Positions 1-7,171 of a stretch of DNA of 47,057 bases are shown here, in pieces (position 1 is the stretch's first letter; each line of letters opens with the position of its first letter). The notes under the pieces are model-generated. The model saw nothing but the letters and a program-made list of their open reading frames with translations, was not told the DNA's origin and did no database searches. The DNA comes from Planctomycetia bacterium (lineage in GTDB: Bacteria > Planctomycetota > Planctomycetia > Pirellulales > Thermoguttaceae): positions 1 to 47,057 of the forward strand of contig JAUNBJ010000016.1 of the NCBI GenBank assembly GCA_030535245.1. Reading direction: 5' to 3'. Both the position numbers and the translations under genes were made by a program.

Positions 1-2
1 AC

Positions 3-65
3 GCCCACCCCTCCGTAGACATTGCCACAATTTATAAGAAGGACGCAACACTAGCCTCAAAATAG
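3..65 (+). CDS. C-terminal fragment, possible tyrosine recombinase
   Basis: A frame open from the left edge of the window ends at TAG (63-65) and gives about 20 residues, AHPSVDIATIYKKDATLASK. The spacing H-x-S-V-x-x-x-x-I-Y matches the C-terminal tyrosine box of phage-type integrases (G-H-x-S-x-x-T-T-x-x-Y), with Ala in place of the usual Gly. The active-site Tyr would be the one before KK. Only the tail is present, so the open frame could be chance. A G10 tract (65-74) follows directly. The assignment rests on this one short motif. Confidence 0.3.
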   Translation, partial: AHPSVDIATIYKKDATLASK

Positions 66-355
66 GGGGGGGGGTGATTTGGGCAAAATTTGCCAAAAAA
101 AGTGAAAATATTTTTCAAAAGCAGTCTATTGCATTATTTTTCATAGTGAAACTCGGCGAAAGAGGAACCATTTTTATCCGTACGGTTACTGTCCGAATTT
201 CTGTTTTTGAAAAGATGTGCGTAATCCGCAAGGAGCGGGACGAGTTGTCACTTTTGTTGCCGGAAATTTTGAGGATATCCCCGGCATCGTGGTGGCCTTC
301 CAATCTGGGCTGCGAATTTGGGCAAAATGCAGCAAATCGGTGCACATGCGCAGTT

Positions 356-410
356 CGTGTCGGCCTTTAGGCCGTTCACACGGTTCGAAGCGAGACCTAA
401 AGGTCGACGC
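356..410. repeat. Imperfect inverted repeat in the 66-469 intergenic stretch
   Basis: The arm at 356-371 (reading GTCGGCCTTTAGG inward) is nearly complementary to the arm at 396-410 (CCTAAAGGTCGACGC). A similar GTCGGCCTTTAG string recurs near 30195, so this belongs to the dispersed intergenic sequences of the window. The rest of 66-469 holds a G10 tract at 65-74 and no ORF with coding character or a convincing start. Confidence 0.45.
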
Positions 411-469
411 TAACGACAGTGCCTACTAAATTCGATGACATCGATATCAAGACAAATTGGAATCCCCCC

Positions 470-497
470 TTGACAATTTGCGTGAATCCATTACACT
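470..497 (+). promoter_or_regulatory. Sigma70-type promoter for the tRNA gene
   Basis: A consensus -35 box TTGACA (470-475) is separated by 16 bases from a -10 box TACACT (492-497). Predicted transcription starts near 504, about 16 bases before the mature tRNA 5' end at 520. Confidence 0.75.
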
Positions 498-519
498 ATG
501 CGTATTCCTTTTGGAAAGT

Positions 520-592
520 GGCAGTGTAGCTCAGTTGGTAGAGCAGCGGGGTCATAATCCGCGGGTCGGGGGTTCGAGTCCCTCCGCTGCTA
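520..592 (+). tRNA. tRNA with CAT anticodon (elongator Met, or Ile2)
   Basis: A full 73-nt cloverleaf can be drawn by hand. The acceptor stem GGCAGTG pairs with CGCTGCT (with G-U pairs), the D stem is GCTC/GAGC, the anticodon stem is GCGGG/TCCGC around loop GTCATAA, the variable loop is GGGTC, the T stem is GGGGG/CCCTC with loop TTCGAGT, and the discriminator is A. The 3' CCA is not encoded. A paired 1-72 position and the loop TCATAA argue against the initiator tRNA. A CAT anticodon can also belong to tRNA-Ile2 (lysidine-modified), and I cannot separate the two by eye. It has its own promoter and terminator. Confidence 0.93.
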
Positions 593-597
593 GGTGT

Positions 598-630
598 CCG
601 GTTTGCGTCAAAATGCAAGCCGGTTTTTTT
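598..630 (+). terminator. Rho-independent terminator after the tRNA
   Basis: CCGGTTTGC pairs with GCAAGCCGG around an 8-nt loop and is followed by a run of seven T. It lies 5 bases after the tRNA 3' end, so the tRNA is a single-gene transcript. Confidence 0.85.
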
Positions 631-823
631 ATGCACATAAACGCCGTATTTACAGCCTTTGGCGACGATTCCTTCTCTGAACGATTCCGCAGGTTGTACC
701 ACGAGTTCCGTCAGCATTCCCCAACCACTCGAATTGCCAGCTTTTCCGTCTTAACACCGGTGGTTGTGCGACGACGGCAACCACAGTAGAAAGCATTCGG
801 AAAACGTAACCGGAGAGAACCCA

Positions 824-1156
824 ATGAATTACAAATGCAAAGTAACCGTTATCGACAAAAAGTGCTATCCGGATTTGCAGGAACAATACCTTGCCAATCC
901 GAAATCCGGTGTTTGTCCCATGTTTGAGGTGGGGCAGGAGTTTGTCTTTGACGGTGCAAGCTACCAGACAATGAACGGAGGAAAATTCTGTATGGAAGCC
1001 TACGATGCAATCCACCGCTATATCTATGCCGCGTTGCAAGGTGGTTCTATTATGCGTGGCTGGACAAACGATGAGAAAATAATGATTGCCTGCTGCAATG
1101 ACGGCACACGTCCTGTTCTATTCAAAATTGAGCGTCTTGATATAGCGGAAGAATAA
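824..1156 (+). CDS. TIGR04076 family protein
   Basis: This 110-residue cytosolic protein has no signal peptide or membrane segment. It matches the TIGR04076 pattern along its length: an N-terminal KCKVTVIDKKC strand, then CPMFEVGQEF (about 32-41), a middle MEAYDAIHRYIYAALQGG segment, and a C-terminal ACCNDGTRPVLFKIERL. The conserved cysteines (CPMFEVGQ and ACCNDG) suggest metal or redox chemistry, but the function of the family is unknown to me. The start at 824 was chosen because GGAGAG lies 9-14 bases upstream and the family begins at this point; an in-frame ATG 60 bases earlier would add residues unlike the family. It stands alone, 190 bases after the tRNA terminator. Confidence 0.85.
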   Translation: MNYKCKVTVIDKKCYPDLQEQYLANPKSGVCPMFEVGQEFVFDGASYQTMNGGKFCMEAYDAIHRYIYAALQGGSIMRGWTNDEKIMIACCNDGTRPVLFKIERLDIAEE

Positions 1157-1233
1157 ATCAACGAGGCTCTCCAGGCGACCCGCCGCCTTCCGTTCAGGAT
1201 TTCCGAAATAGCGTCATCAAGAGCCGGTTTGGG

Positions 1234-1300
1234 GCCGTGAATAAGGGGAGGAAGCCGTAGTCGCTCCCGGTCGTACCGGGTTGGGGGAGGTTAACTTTGC
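1234..1300. repeat. Dispersed intergenic repeat segment
   Basis: The string GAAGCCGTAGTCGC followed by CCCGGTCGTACCGGG (with its own small palindrome) recurs in inverted or direct form at about 21917-21950, 30213-30240 and, partly, 19544-19560. It fills most of the gap between the TIGR04076 gene and the promoter at 1311 and has no coding character. Confidence 0.55.
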
Positions 1301-1310
1301 GTCTCTTTGC

Positions 1311-1339
1311 TTGACAACGCGACGCATCCATGGTACAAT
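1311..1339 (+). promoter_or_regulatory. Sigma70-type promoter for the Tat propeller gene
   Basis: A perfect TTGACA (1311-1316) is followed after 17 bases by TACAAT (1334-1339). The predicted start near 1346 leaves a leader of about 68 bases before the ATG at 1414, with AAGGAG at 1402-1407. Confidence 0.8.
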
Positions 1340-1413
1340 AAATCCTGTATCAAACGTCCTGTAAGGGATACGGACGACCACGGAACCTGCCTGTTTTTCT
1401 TAAGGAGAAAACG

Positions 1414-2688
1414 ATGAAACGACGTGATTTTTTGAAAGGGAGTGCGGCGGCAACGCTTGCGGCGATGTTTGCGGAAAACTCTACCTGGGCGGCAAAGGAG
1501 CAATGGTCGGAATTTAAGCCGTATCCCATCCAGCAAATTACCACCGGGCCGCTGGAGCATTGGGGGGCGTATTACGATCAACTGCATTTCGACCCGACCG
1601 GCCGATACGTCGTCAGCCAGGAAGTGAGTTTTCACGACGCAGAACCAACCGGCAAGGAGAAAATCCGCGTCGGGTTGGTAGATTTGCAGGACGGCAACCG
1701 TTGGATTCCTCTGGGCACCTCAACGGCCTGGGCGTGGCAGCTTGGAAGCATGATCCAGTGGATTCCCGGAACCGACGATGCTCCGGAAATCGTGTGGAAC
1801 GACAGCGATGGGGAAAAATTCATTTCCCATGTTCACTGCCCGACGACCGGAAAAACACGGACGCTTCCCAATCCGGTGTTTGCGCTGAGTCCGGACGGAA
1901 CGTACGCGGTGTTCCCCGATTTTGTCCGGTTGGCCGACACGCGTCCCGGTTATGGGTATCCTGGATGGGTCGATAAAAACAAAGACGTTGATATGCCGGA
2001 CGACGCGGGACTTTGGAAGATGGATTTGAAAACCGGCGAAACGAAGTTGCTTTTCTCGTTCGCGCAGGTGGCCAGGACGGGCGAAAACGGCCATGCCGAA
2101 CCGGGCTGGAAGCATTGGTTCAATCACCTGATCGTGGCACCGGGAAGCCAGCGTTTTCTGTTTTTGCACCGCTGCACCAACGGCAAGGGGTGGTTCACCC
2201 GCCTGATGACCGCCAATGCCGACGGCACGGGACTGTTTCCTCTGAATACCTCGGGGGCTACCTCGCACCTGCAATGGCGCGATTCCACGCACATTCTGGC
2301 GTACACGAAATGGCTGCCGTTCGGGGATCAATGGGGTTTCACGCTCATGGAGGATCAGACCACGAATGCCGAAAAAGTAGGCTGGGAACAGATGAACCTG
2401 TTCGGCGACGGGCACTGTGCGTACGTTCCAAACACGAATAACGAGTGGGTTCTGAACGACACGTATCCGAAATACGGCGGTTTCCAAATGCTCTACCTGT
2501 TCCATGTGCCGACTTCGACACGGGTCGAGTTGGGCAAATTCAGGCATGCTGCCGGGTTCAACGGTCCGGGACGCGTCGATTTGCACCCGAACTGCTCGCG
2601 AGATGGAAAATGGGTGCTGTTCGATTCCTGCATGTCCGGCCAACGGCAGCAGTATCTTCTGGATATTTCCAGGATTATCGGGAAATAG
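1414..2688 (+). CDS. Tat-exported TolB-like beta-propeller protein
   Basis: This 424-residue protein begins MKRRDFLKGSAAATLAAMFA, a twin-arginine signal (RRDFLKG at residues 3-9, Ala-rich core, likely cleavage near residue 25-28). The rest consists of repeating beta-blades with the features of TolB/WD40-like propellers: several D-x-x-G-x-x-x-x-L segments, LSPDGTYAVF, NADGTGLFPL and a final CSRDGKWVLFDSC. Similar Tat-exported proteins occur in planctomycetes near carbohydrate genes, and some resemble oligogalacturonate lyases, which are also propellers. No catalytic residues can be assigned, so enzyme activity is open. It has a strong promoter and a good ribosome site (AAGGAG, 7 bases from ATG). 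mnmE follows 68 bases later and may be cotranscribed. Confidence 0.8.
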   Translation: MKRRDFLKGSAAATLAAMFAENSTWAAKEQWSEFKPYPIQQITTGPLEHWGAYYDQLHFDPTGRYVVSQEVSFHDAEPTGKEKIRVGLVDLQDGNRWIPLGTSTAWAWQLGSMIQWIPGTDDAPEIVWNDSDGEKFISHVHCPTTGKTRTLPNPVFALSPDGTYAVFPDFVRLADTRPGYGYPGWVDKNKDVDMPDDAGLWKMDLKTGETKLLFSFAQVARTGENGHAEPGWKHWFNHLIVAPGSQRFLFLHRCTNGKGWFTRLMTANADGTGLFPLNTSGATSHLQWRDSTHILAYTKWLPFGDQWGFTLMEDQTTNAEKVGWEQMNLFGDGHCAYVPNTNNEWVLNDTYPKYGGFQMLYLFHVPTSTRVELGKFRHAAGFNGPGRVDLHPNCSRDGKWVLFDSCMSGQRQQYLLDISRIIGK

Positions 2689-2756
2689 TGGTTTGGCAAA
2701 TGGATAATGGATAATTCCTTTTGTTCAAGCCGTTTTTTGAAAGGTAATATGGTAAG

Positions 2757-4049
2757 ATGTATCCACTGGATGACACCATCACCGCCTGTGCCTCGGCGCG
2801 AAATGTGGGGGGGACGCGAGGGATCGTTCGGCTGAGCGGCCCGCGGGCGTGGGACGTTCTTCCATTTCAAAAACCGGGGCGTCATGAGGGATCCCTGCGG
2901 CTGGAGACATACGAAATTCCTGTGGAGTGCTACCTCTGGCCGGAGGGGAAAAGCTACACGGGCCAAAGGGCGGCGGAAATCCACACCCTCGGCTGCCTGC
3001 CGACGCTTGACGCTCTCGTCGCCTCTTTTTGCCAAAGGGGGATTCGCCTTGCGGGGCCGGGGGAGTTTACGTTGCGGGCGTTTTTATCCGGCCGGCTCGA
3101 CTTGACGCAGGCGGAAGCGGTCCTTGGAGTGATCGACGCCACCGATGAGAAAAAGCTGGACGTCGCCCTTTCCCAGCTTGCCGGGGGGTTGGCTCGTCCG
3201 CTGCACACGCTGCGGGATCAGCTTTTTGAGCTTTTAGGGCACCTCGAAGCTGGCTTCGACTTTGCCGACGAGGATATTACGTTCATCACGCCGGAGGAAA
3301 TCGGTTCCCGGCTGACGGCGGCCCTGCGGATTGTGAACGAAACGCTTGCGAAAATGCGGGGGCGGAGCGACGCCCAAACGCTTCCCAACGTGGTGCTGTA
3401 CGGGTTCCCGAATATCGGAAAAAGCCAGCTTTTCAACGCCCTTTCAGGACGTGGCGACGCGATTGTTTTCGATCGTCCTGGAACGACGCGGGACTATGTT
3501 TCCGTCGATTGGCGGGCAGGGGACATTCCCTGTCGTCTGGTCGATACGGCGGGGGATTCCCAGCATACGGAATCGGAATTTTTCGCCCAAAATGCGCAGG
3601 AACGTGCCCGAGAACAGTACCGGCGGGCCGATTTGCGGATTCTCTGTTTCGACGCTGCCGCTCCACGGGAGTTACCGGTTCCGGGGGAAAACGAGCTATG
3701 CGTCTGGACGCGGTGTGATTTGGCCACTCCGCCGCCGGGGAATCTGCGTACCAGTGCCGTGACGAGGGAGGGGCTGAGTGCGTTGGAGCTGGCGATTCAG
3801 GAAAAACTTCGGGGGCTTGTCGGGGGGGAGTCCGACGTGGTAGCCAGCACGCAATCCCGCTGCCGCGAGTCGCTTCGTCTGGCGAAGGAAGCGCTTGTGC
3901 GGGCCGAGAAACTGGTCGGCTTTGCGTATCAGGAGCTTTTGGCTGCCGAAATTCGCGACGCACTCAATCAGCTTGGGCTGGTGGTCGGGGCGATTTACAC
4001 GGAGGATTTGCTCGATTCGGTTTTCTCGCGATTCTGCGTGGGAAAATGA
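2757..4049 (+). CDS. mnmE: tRNA modification GTPase MnmE
   Basis: MnmE, with MnmG, installs the carboxymethylaminomethyl group at U34 of certain tRNAs. The 430-residue protein has the family layout: an N-terminal folate-binding domain (DTITACASA ... RLSGPRA; GPGEFTLRAFLSGRLDLTQAEAV near 98-120), a helical domain, an inserted G domain, and the terminal C-x-G-K (CVGK, 427-430) with the family's cysteine. G1 is GFPNIGKS (about 217-224), G2/switch I is RPGTTRD and G3 is DTAGD (about 262). The G4 position reads TRCD (about 317) where N-K-x-D is expected. Somewhat shorter than the usual ~450 residues. Start at 2757 follows AAAGG. The gene is recognisable throughout. Confidence 0.93.
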   Translation: MYPLDDTITACASARNVGGTRGIVRLSGPRAWDVLPFQKPGRHEGSLRLETYEIPVECYLWPEGKSYTGQRAAEIHTLGCLPTLDALVASFCQRGIRLAGPGEFTLRAFLSGRLDLTQAEAVLGVIDATDEKKLDVALSQLAGGLARPLHTLRDQLFELLGHLEAGFDFADEDITFITPEEIGSRLTAALRIVNETLAKMRGRSDAQTLPNVVLYGFPNIGKSQLFNALSGRGDAIVFDRPGTTRDYVSVDWRAGDIPCRLVDTAGDSQHTESEFFAQNAQERAREQYRRADLRILCFDAAAPRELPVPGENELCVWTRCDLATPPPGNLRTSAVTREGLSALELAIQEKLRGLVGGESDVVASTQSRCRESLRLAKEALVRAEKLVGFAYQELLAAEIRDALNQLGLVVGAIYTEDLLDSVFSRFCVGK

Positions 4050-4228
4050 TTGGGGGGATTTTGAAAATTTCCAAACGGGCATGGCAAACCTTCCTGCCAA
4101 TCCGCTCTCCTGCGTTGCATAGAAAATTGGACACTTAAATTTCAATGGGGGGAAATTCCTGGAAACGCGCAAGGCAGTGCTGAAAATGGGATCCTGTCCA
4201 AATTTTATGAAATTTTTGAAAAAAACAC

Positions 4229-4257
4229 TTGACAAACGGGAGAGGGTGGATTAAAAT
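4229..4257 (+). promoter_or_regulatory. Sigma70-type promoter for the PEP-CTERM/DUF1559 pair
   Basis: TTGACA (4229-4234), a 17-base spacer and TAAAAT (4252-4257) give a near-consensus promoter. The leader to the ATG at 4339 is about 75 bases and ends with GAGAGGAG. The rest of the 4050-4338 gap shows nothing else. Confidence 0.8.
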
Positions 4258-4338
4258 GGGAGGGATGTGGAATTGGTGAGAAGTGCCTTTTCCCGAAAAT
4301 TGTTGTTTCAGGTTCCCAGGTATCGAGAGGAGTAAACG

Positions 4339-5726
4339 ATGAAAAAAATATGCCGTTGGCTATTTTGCGTCTCTGCCGTGTTAAGTTGCGCAGGGGGGGG
4401 GGGATAGGAAGTTATTCTTTTGGCTACGACTACGACTACACGTGGCAGGGGGGTGGTTCCGACGCTCAATTGACGACCGGAGCTAACTGGGTAGGAGGCA
4501 CATCTCCTTTCATCATCACCACGAATCAAAACAATCGGTTGTTATCTGCGAAGAAATGCTGGATTCCGTCAGGTCAGGAGGCTTGGTCCAACGGGATTGT
4601 GATGAGTAGTGGCGGTTCTATTTATCTGGACGGAACGCTGCGATTGGACGAGACGACCTCTGCCGGGTATTCTACAACGTATGGTCTTTGGCTTGATTCA
4701 GGTGCCAAGGTGATTCAATCGGAGGAGGGAACCGGAGAACTGATTGTCGTGCCGAACGGCAGTAGCATGAATCAGGTAACGTTGCGTAACGGCAATTCTC
4801 AGTTGGTTTTTCGTCGCGGGAAAATAGAGACACCGTGGTTCACCGTAGCGGGCGATAATGAGGCGGGTAATGAGGAGCTATTCCAACAGTATGGCGGAAC
4901 CGTTAAGGCGACTTCGTTCTATGTGGGAAATAACGGAACGGGAACTTTCGAGCAATACGGCGGCACGACGACCGCCACCACCGCGTATTTCGGTTCCGGG
5001 AGAGATCGGAACAACACTTCCCGCACAGGAACGGGAACGATCCATCTTTACGGTGGCTCTTTCACCACCACGAATCTTCGTGGAAACGTCGATACGAATA
5101 CCGAGGTTTTTCTCCATGTTGGCGGAACGTCGTACGGATCGCTGAACATTACGGGCAATTCCAACTATACCGGAAACATTTCCGCAGGATTGACGAACGG
5201 GTTCGTTTCATGGCAGGGGGTGGAAGACCTGGCTACCGTGAAATTCCTTAACAATACCGGAACCACGGACGGGAACGAAATCATCTCCGTCAGCGAATTG
5301 TTTACGGCGGATAATCAGACAATCACTCTCAACTCGGACAAGGATTTGGGCACGTATTCCGTCGGTTCCCAAGCACGGACGTGGGCCGATTCCCAGACGG
5401 GATTTATCGATATTCTGGGCACCAGCGACCCGTATACCCTGACACTTTTCGTAACGGGTGTGGAGGATATGGTCGATTTTCTGGCGTGGCTGAATGAAGA
5501 TGCGGAAGGGGCAACCGCAAGCGCAACCGGCAACGACGCGGTTTTGTTCTCCACGTTTGCACATAATCTGAATCAGACGTTTCTCTTCGATTTTACCTCC
5601 TACACGGGGAGTGACGTTTACGCCATCGGCCTGGAAGGGAATTCCGTTCCGGAACCGGCATCCTGGGTTCTGCTTCTCGTGGGATTAGGATTTTGGGGAT
5701 GGAAAAAGGGGAGAAAAAAGGGATGA
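4339..5726 (+). CDS. PEP-CTERM surface protein, frame broken by an 11-G tract
   Basis: The natural start is the ATG at 4339, 7 bases after GAGAGGAG. It encodes the signal peptide MKKICRWLFCVSAVLSCA, runs into a G11 tract (4393-4403) and stops at TAG 4405-4407. The long body lies in another frame (open from 4350) and would be joined exactly if the tract had 12 G, or 9, or if ribosomes slipped by -1. The body is rich in Gly, Thr and Asn with repeated strands such as GTFEQYGGTTTATTAYFG and GTVKATSFYVGNNGTG, typical of right-handed beta-helix or adhesin-like surface proteins. It ends with the sorting signal VPEPASWVLLLVGLGFWGWK followed by a basic tail: PEP motif, membrane segment, basic cluster. 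PEP-CTERM proteins are processed by an exosortase at the membrane. An ATGA overlap joins it to the next gene. A sequencing error in the homopolymer is the plain alternative to phase variation. Confidence 0.8.
4393..4403 (+). repeat. Homopolymer G11 tract inside a signal-peptide junction
   Basis: Eleven consecutive G bases lie just after the signal-peptide codons. This length is typical of slippage-prone contingency tracts. As sequenced the gene is out of frame; one more G restores it. Confidence 0.9.
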
Positions 5727-6781
5727 AACCTGCGTTTTTAAGGGAGGAATCGCGATCGCCTGTAAAACCGAAGATGTTGCCACCGGCAGGCGCTATGGGG
5801 CGTATCGGTTTTACTTTAGTGGAACTGCTGGTGGTGATTGCGATTATCGGAATGCTGGTGGGGCTGTTGCTCCCCGCCGTTCAGCAGGCACGGGAAGCCG
5901 CCCGGCAAATGCAGTGTTCCAACAACCTGAAACAGATGGGGCTGGCGGCGGCGAATCTGGAAACCCAGTGCGGCTCGCTGCCGTCGGGGGGCTGGGGAGT
6001 GGGCTACGTTGGCGACGCGGATCTCGGTTTTGGACTTTCTCAACCCGGAGGTTGGGCCTATTCGCTCCTCCCCTTTTTGGAGCAGCAGGCGCTCTGGAAC
6101 CTGGGTGGAGATGGGGAAATTGAACCGAACGACACGCAGGAAAATGGCGCGGCTACCCGTGCCCAAACCGCCGTGACGATTTTTTCCTGCCCCTCCAGAC
6201 GACCACCCATTCTCTACCCCTACACCGGAAACAAACTGCTCAATCAGGCGAAAATGGCCTCCTGCATGAAGGGGGACTACGCGGGAAACGCTGCCAACGG
6301 CTCGGCTACCTGGTATTCCAGCACAACTCCCAAAGCCCCTTTCGCAACCTACACCGAAGGAATGCGTCATCCCGGCAGCACCAGCGTCAGCCAGAGGTAC
6401 GGAGTCATTTTTCAGAAAAGTACGATTTCCTATTCCGATATTCCCGACGGTTCCAGCAACACCCTGCTGATTGGAGAAAAGTTCGTTTGCGCCGACCAGT
6501 ACACTTCCGGACGTGCCACGGGAGACGACTTAACGCTCTATTGCGGGCCGGATAACGACACGTACCGAGTCACGGTTTATTACTCCGACACCAACCACTA
6601 CGCTCCGCGTCAGGATCGTTCCGGGTTGGATTCCGGCTCGCATTTTGGCGCTCCGCACAGTGGTGCCGTCGGGTTTGTCCTATGCGACAGTTCCGTACAA
6701 CGGATTTCCTACAGCATCGCCCCTCGCGTATTCTCCTATTTGGGACGGCGGAACGATGGGGAGGTTGTTTCGCTCCCCTGA
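5723..6781 (+). CDS. DUF1559 pseudopilin-like protein (H-X9-DG family)
   Basis: This 352-residue planctomycete-type protein has an N-terminal prepilin methylation motif (GFTLVELLVVIAIIGMLVGL) preceded by an unusually long leader of about 28 residues, then LLPAVQQAREAARQMQCSNN, the signature start of the DUF1559 (SBP_bac_10) domain. Near the C-terminus FGAPHSGAVGFVLCDSSV corresponds to the family's H-x9-D-G element, with S in place of G. Processing by a prepilin peptidase and assembly in a type II/IV-like envelope structure is inferred from the motif. The start at 5723 was chosen because its ATG overlaps the stop of the PEP-CTERM gene (ATGA), implying translational coupling. If the upstream gene is out of frame, expression of this gene may also fall. 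Confidence 0.88.
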   Translation: MKPAFLREESRSPVKPKMLPPAGAMGRIGFTLVELLVVIAIIGMLVGLLLPAVQQAREAARQMQCSNNLKQMGLAAANLETQCGSLPSGGWGVGYVGDADLGFGLSQPGGWAYSLLPFLEQQALWNLGGDGEIEPNDTQENGAATRAQTAVTIFSCPSRRPPILYPYTGNKLLNQAKMASCMKGDYAGNAANGSATWYSSTTPKAPFATYTEGMRHPGSTSVSQRYGVIFQKSTISYSDIPDGSSNTLLIGEKFVCADQYTSGRATGDDLTLYCGPDNDTYRVTVYYSDTNHYAPRQDRSGLDSGSHFGAPHSGAVGFVLCDSSVQRISYSIAPRVFSYLGRRNDGEVVSLP

Positions 6782-6862
6782 AAGATACGGACTTCCCTTG
6801 GATTTCCTTGCAAAAACGCAACGTCAGCGTGGCCACGAAATTTGCAGGCACCCTTCTGTTGG

Positions 6863-7058
6863 GGGTGCGATCAAACTTCCTTGCGAATTTGGACAAGATG
6901 GGTAATTCCCCTCTTTTCAGAGGGGTGGCAGCCGTAGGCTGACGGGGTGTTTCGCCGAGGGAAAGCGTTCACCACTTCGGAACTACCCCCCGCCCTGACG
7001 GGCGTACCCCTTCAAAGAAGGGGAATTTGTACGGCGCGCAGAAAATTTGATCGCACCC
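6863..7058. mobile_element. MITE-like element with 13-bp terminal inverted repeats
   Basis: The ends GGGTGCGATCAAA (6863-6875) and TTTGATCGCACCC (7046-7058) are exact inverted repeats. Inside, AATTCCCC (6904-6911) and GGGGAATT (7020-7027) form a second inverted pair, and several small hairpins lie between (CCCCTCT/AGAGGGG, AGCC/GGCT, GCCC/GGGC, CCCCTTC/GAAGGGG). The string GCACCCTTCTGTTGGGG occurs just outside the left end and again across the right end. There is no ORF of note, so it is non-autonomous if mobile. The end motif GGGTGCGATCA also occurs near 25215 and 37707. It fills most of the 6782-7086 gap. Confidence 0.6.
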
Positions 7059-7086
7059 TTCTGTTGGGGAAAATTTCTGGTATGGG

Positions 7087-7115
7087 TTGTCTTTCGGCGG
7101 TGAAAAAGCTATAAT
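7087..7115 (+). promoter_or_regulatory. Probable promoter for the RND pump
   Basis: TATAAT (7110-7115) is preceded at 17 bases by TTGTCT (7087-7092, four of six matches to TTGACA). Transcription would start near 7122, about 50 bases before the chosen ATG at 7172. Confidence 0.65.
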
Positions 7116-7171
7116 ACATGGAGGGGATTGTAGGATTTGCCGCAACAACATTTTCCAGAGGGCAGGTGCGT

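Noticed and set aside
74..429. Overlapping short open frames on both strands near the left edge
   Set aside because: No ribosome site, no recognisable motif, and they run through the inverted repeat at 356-410.
520..592. Initiator tRNA-fMet
   Set aside because: Position 1-72 is a G-U pair rather than mismatched C-A, and the anticodon stem ends in a G-T pair, not three G-C pairs.
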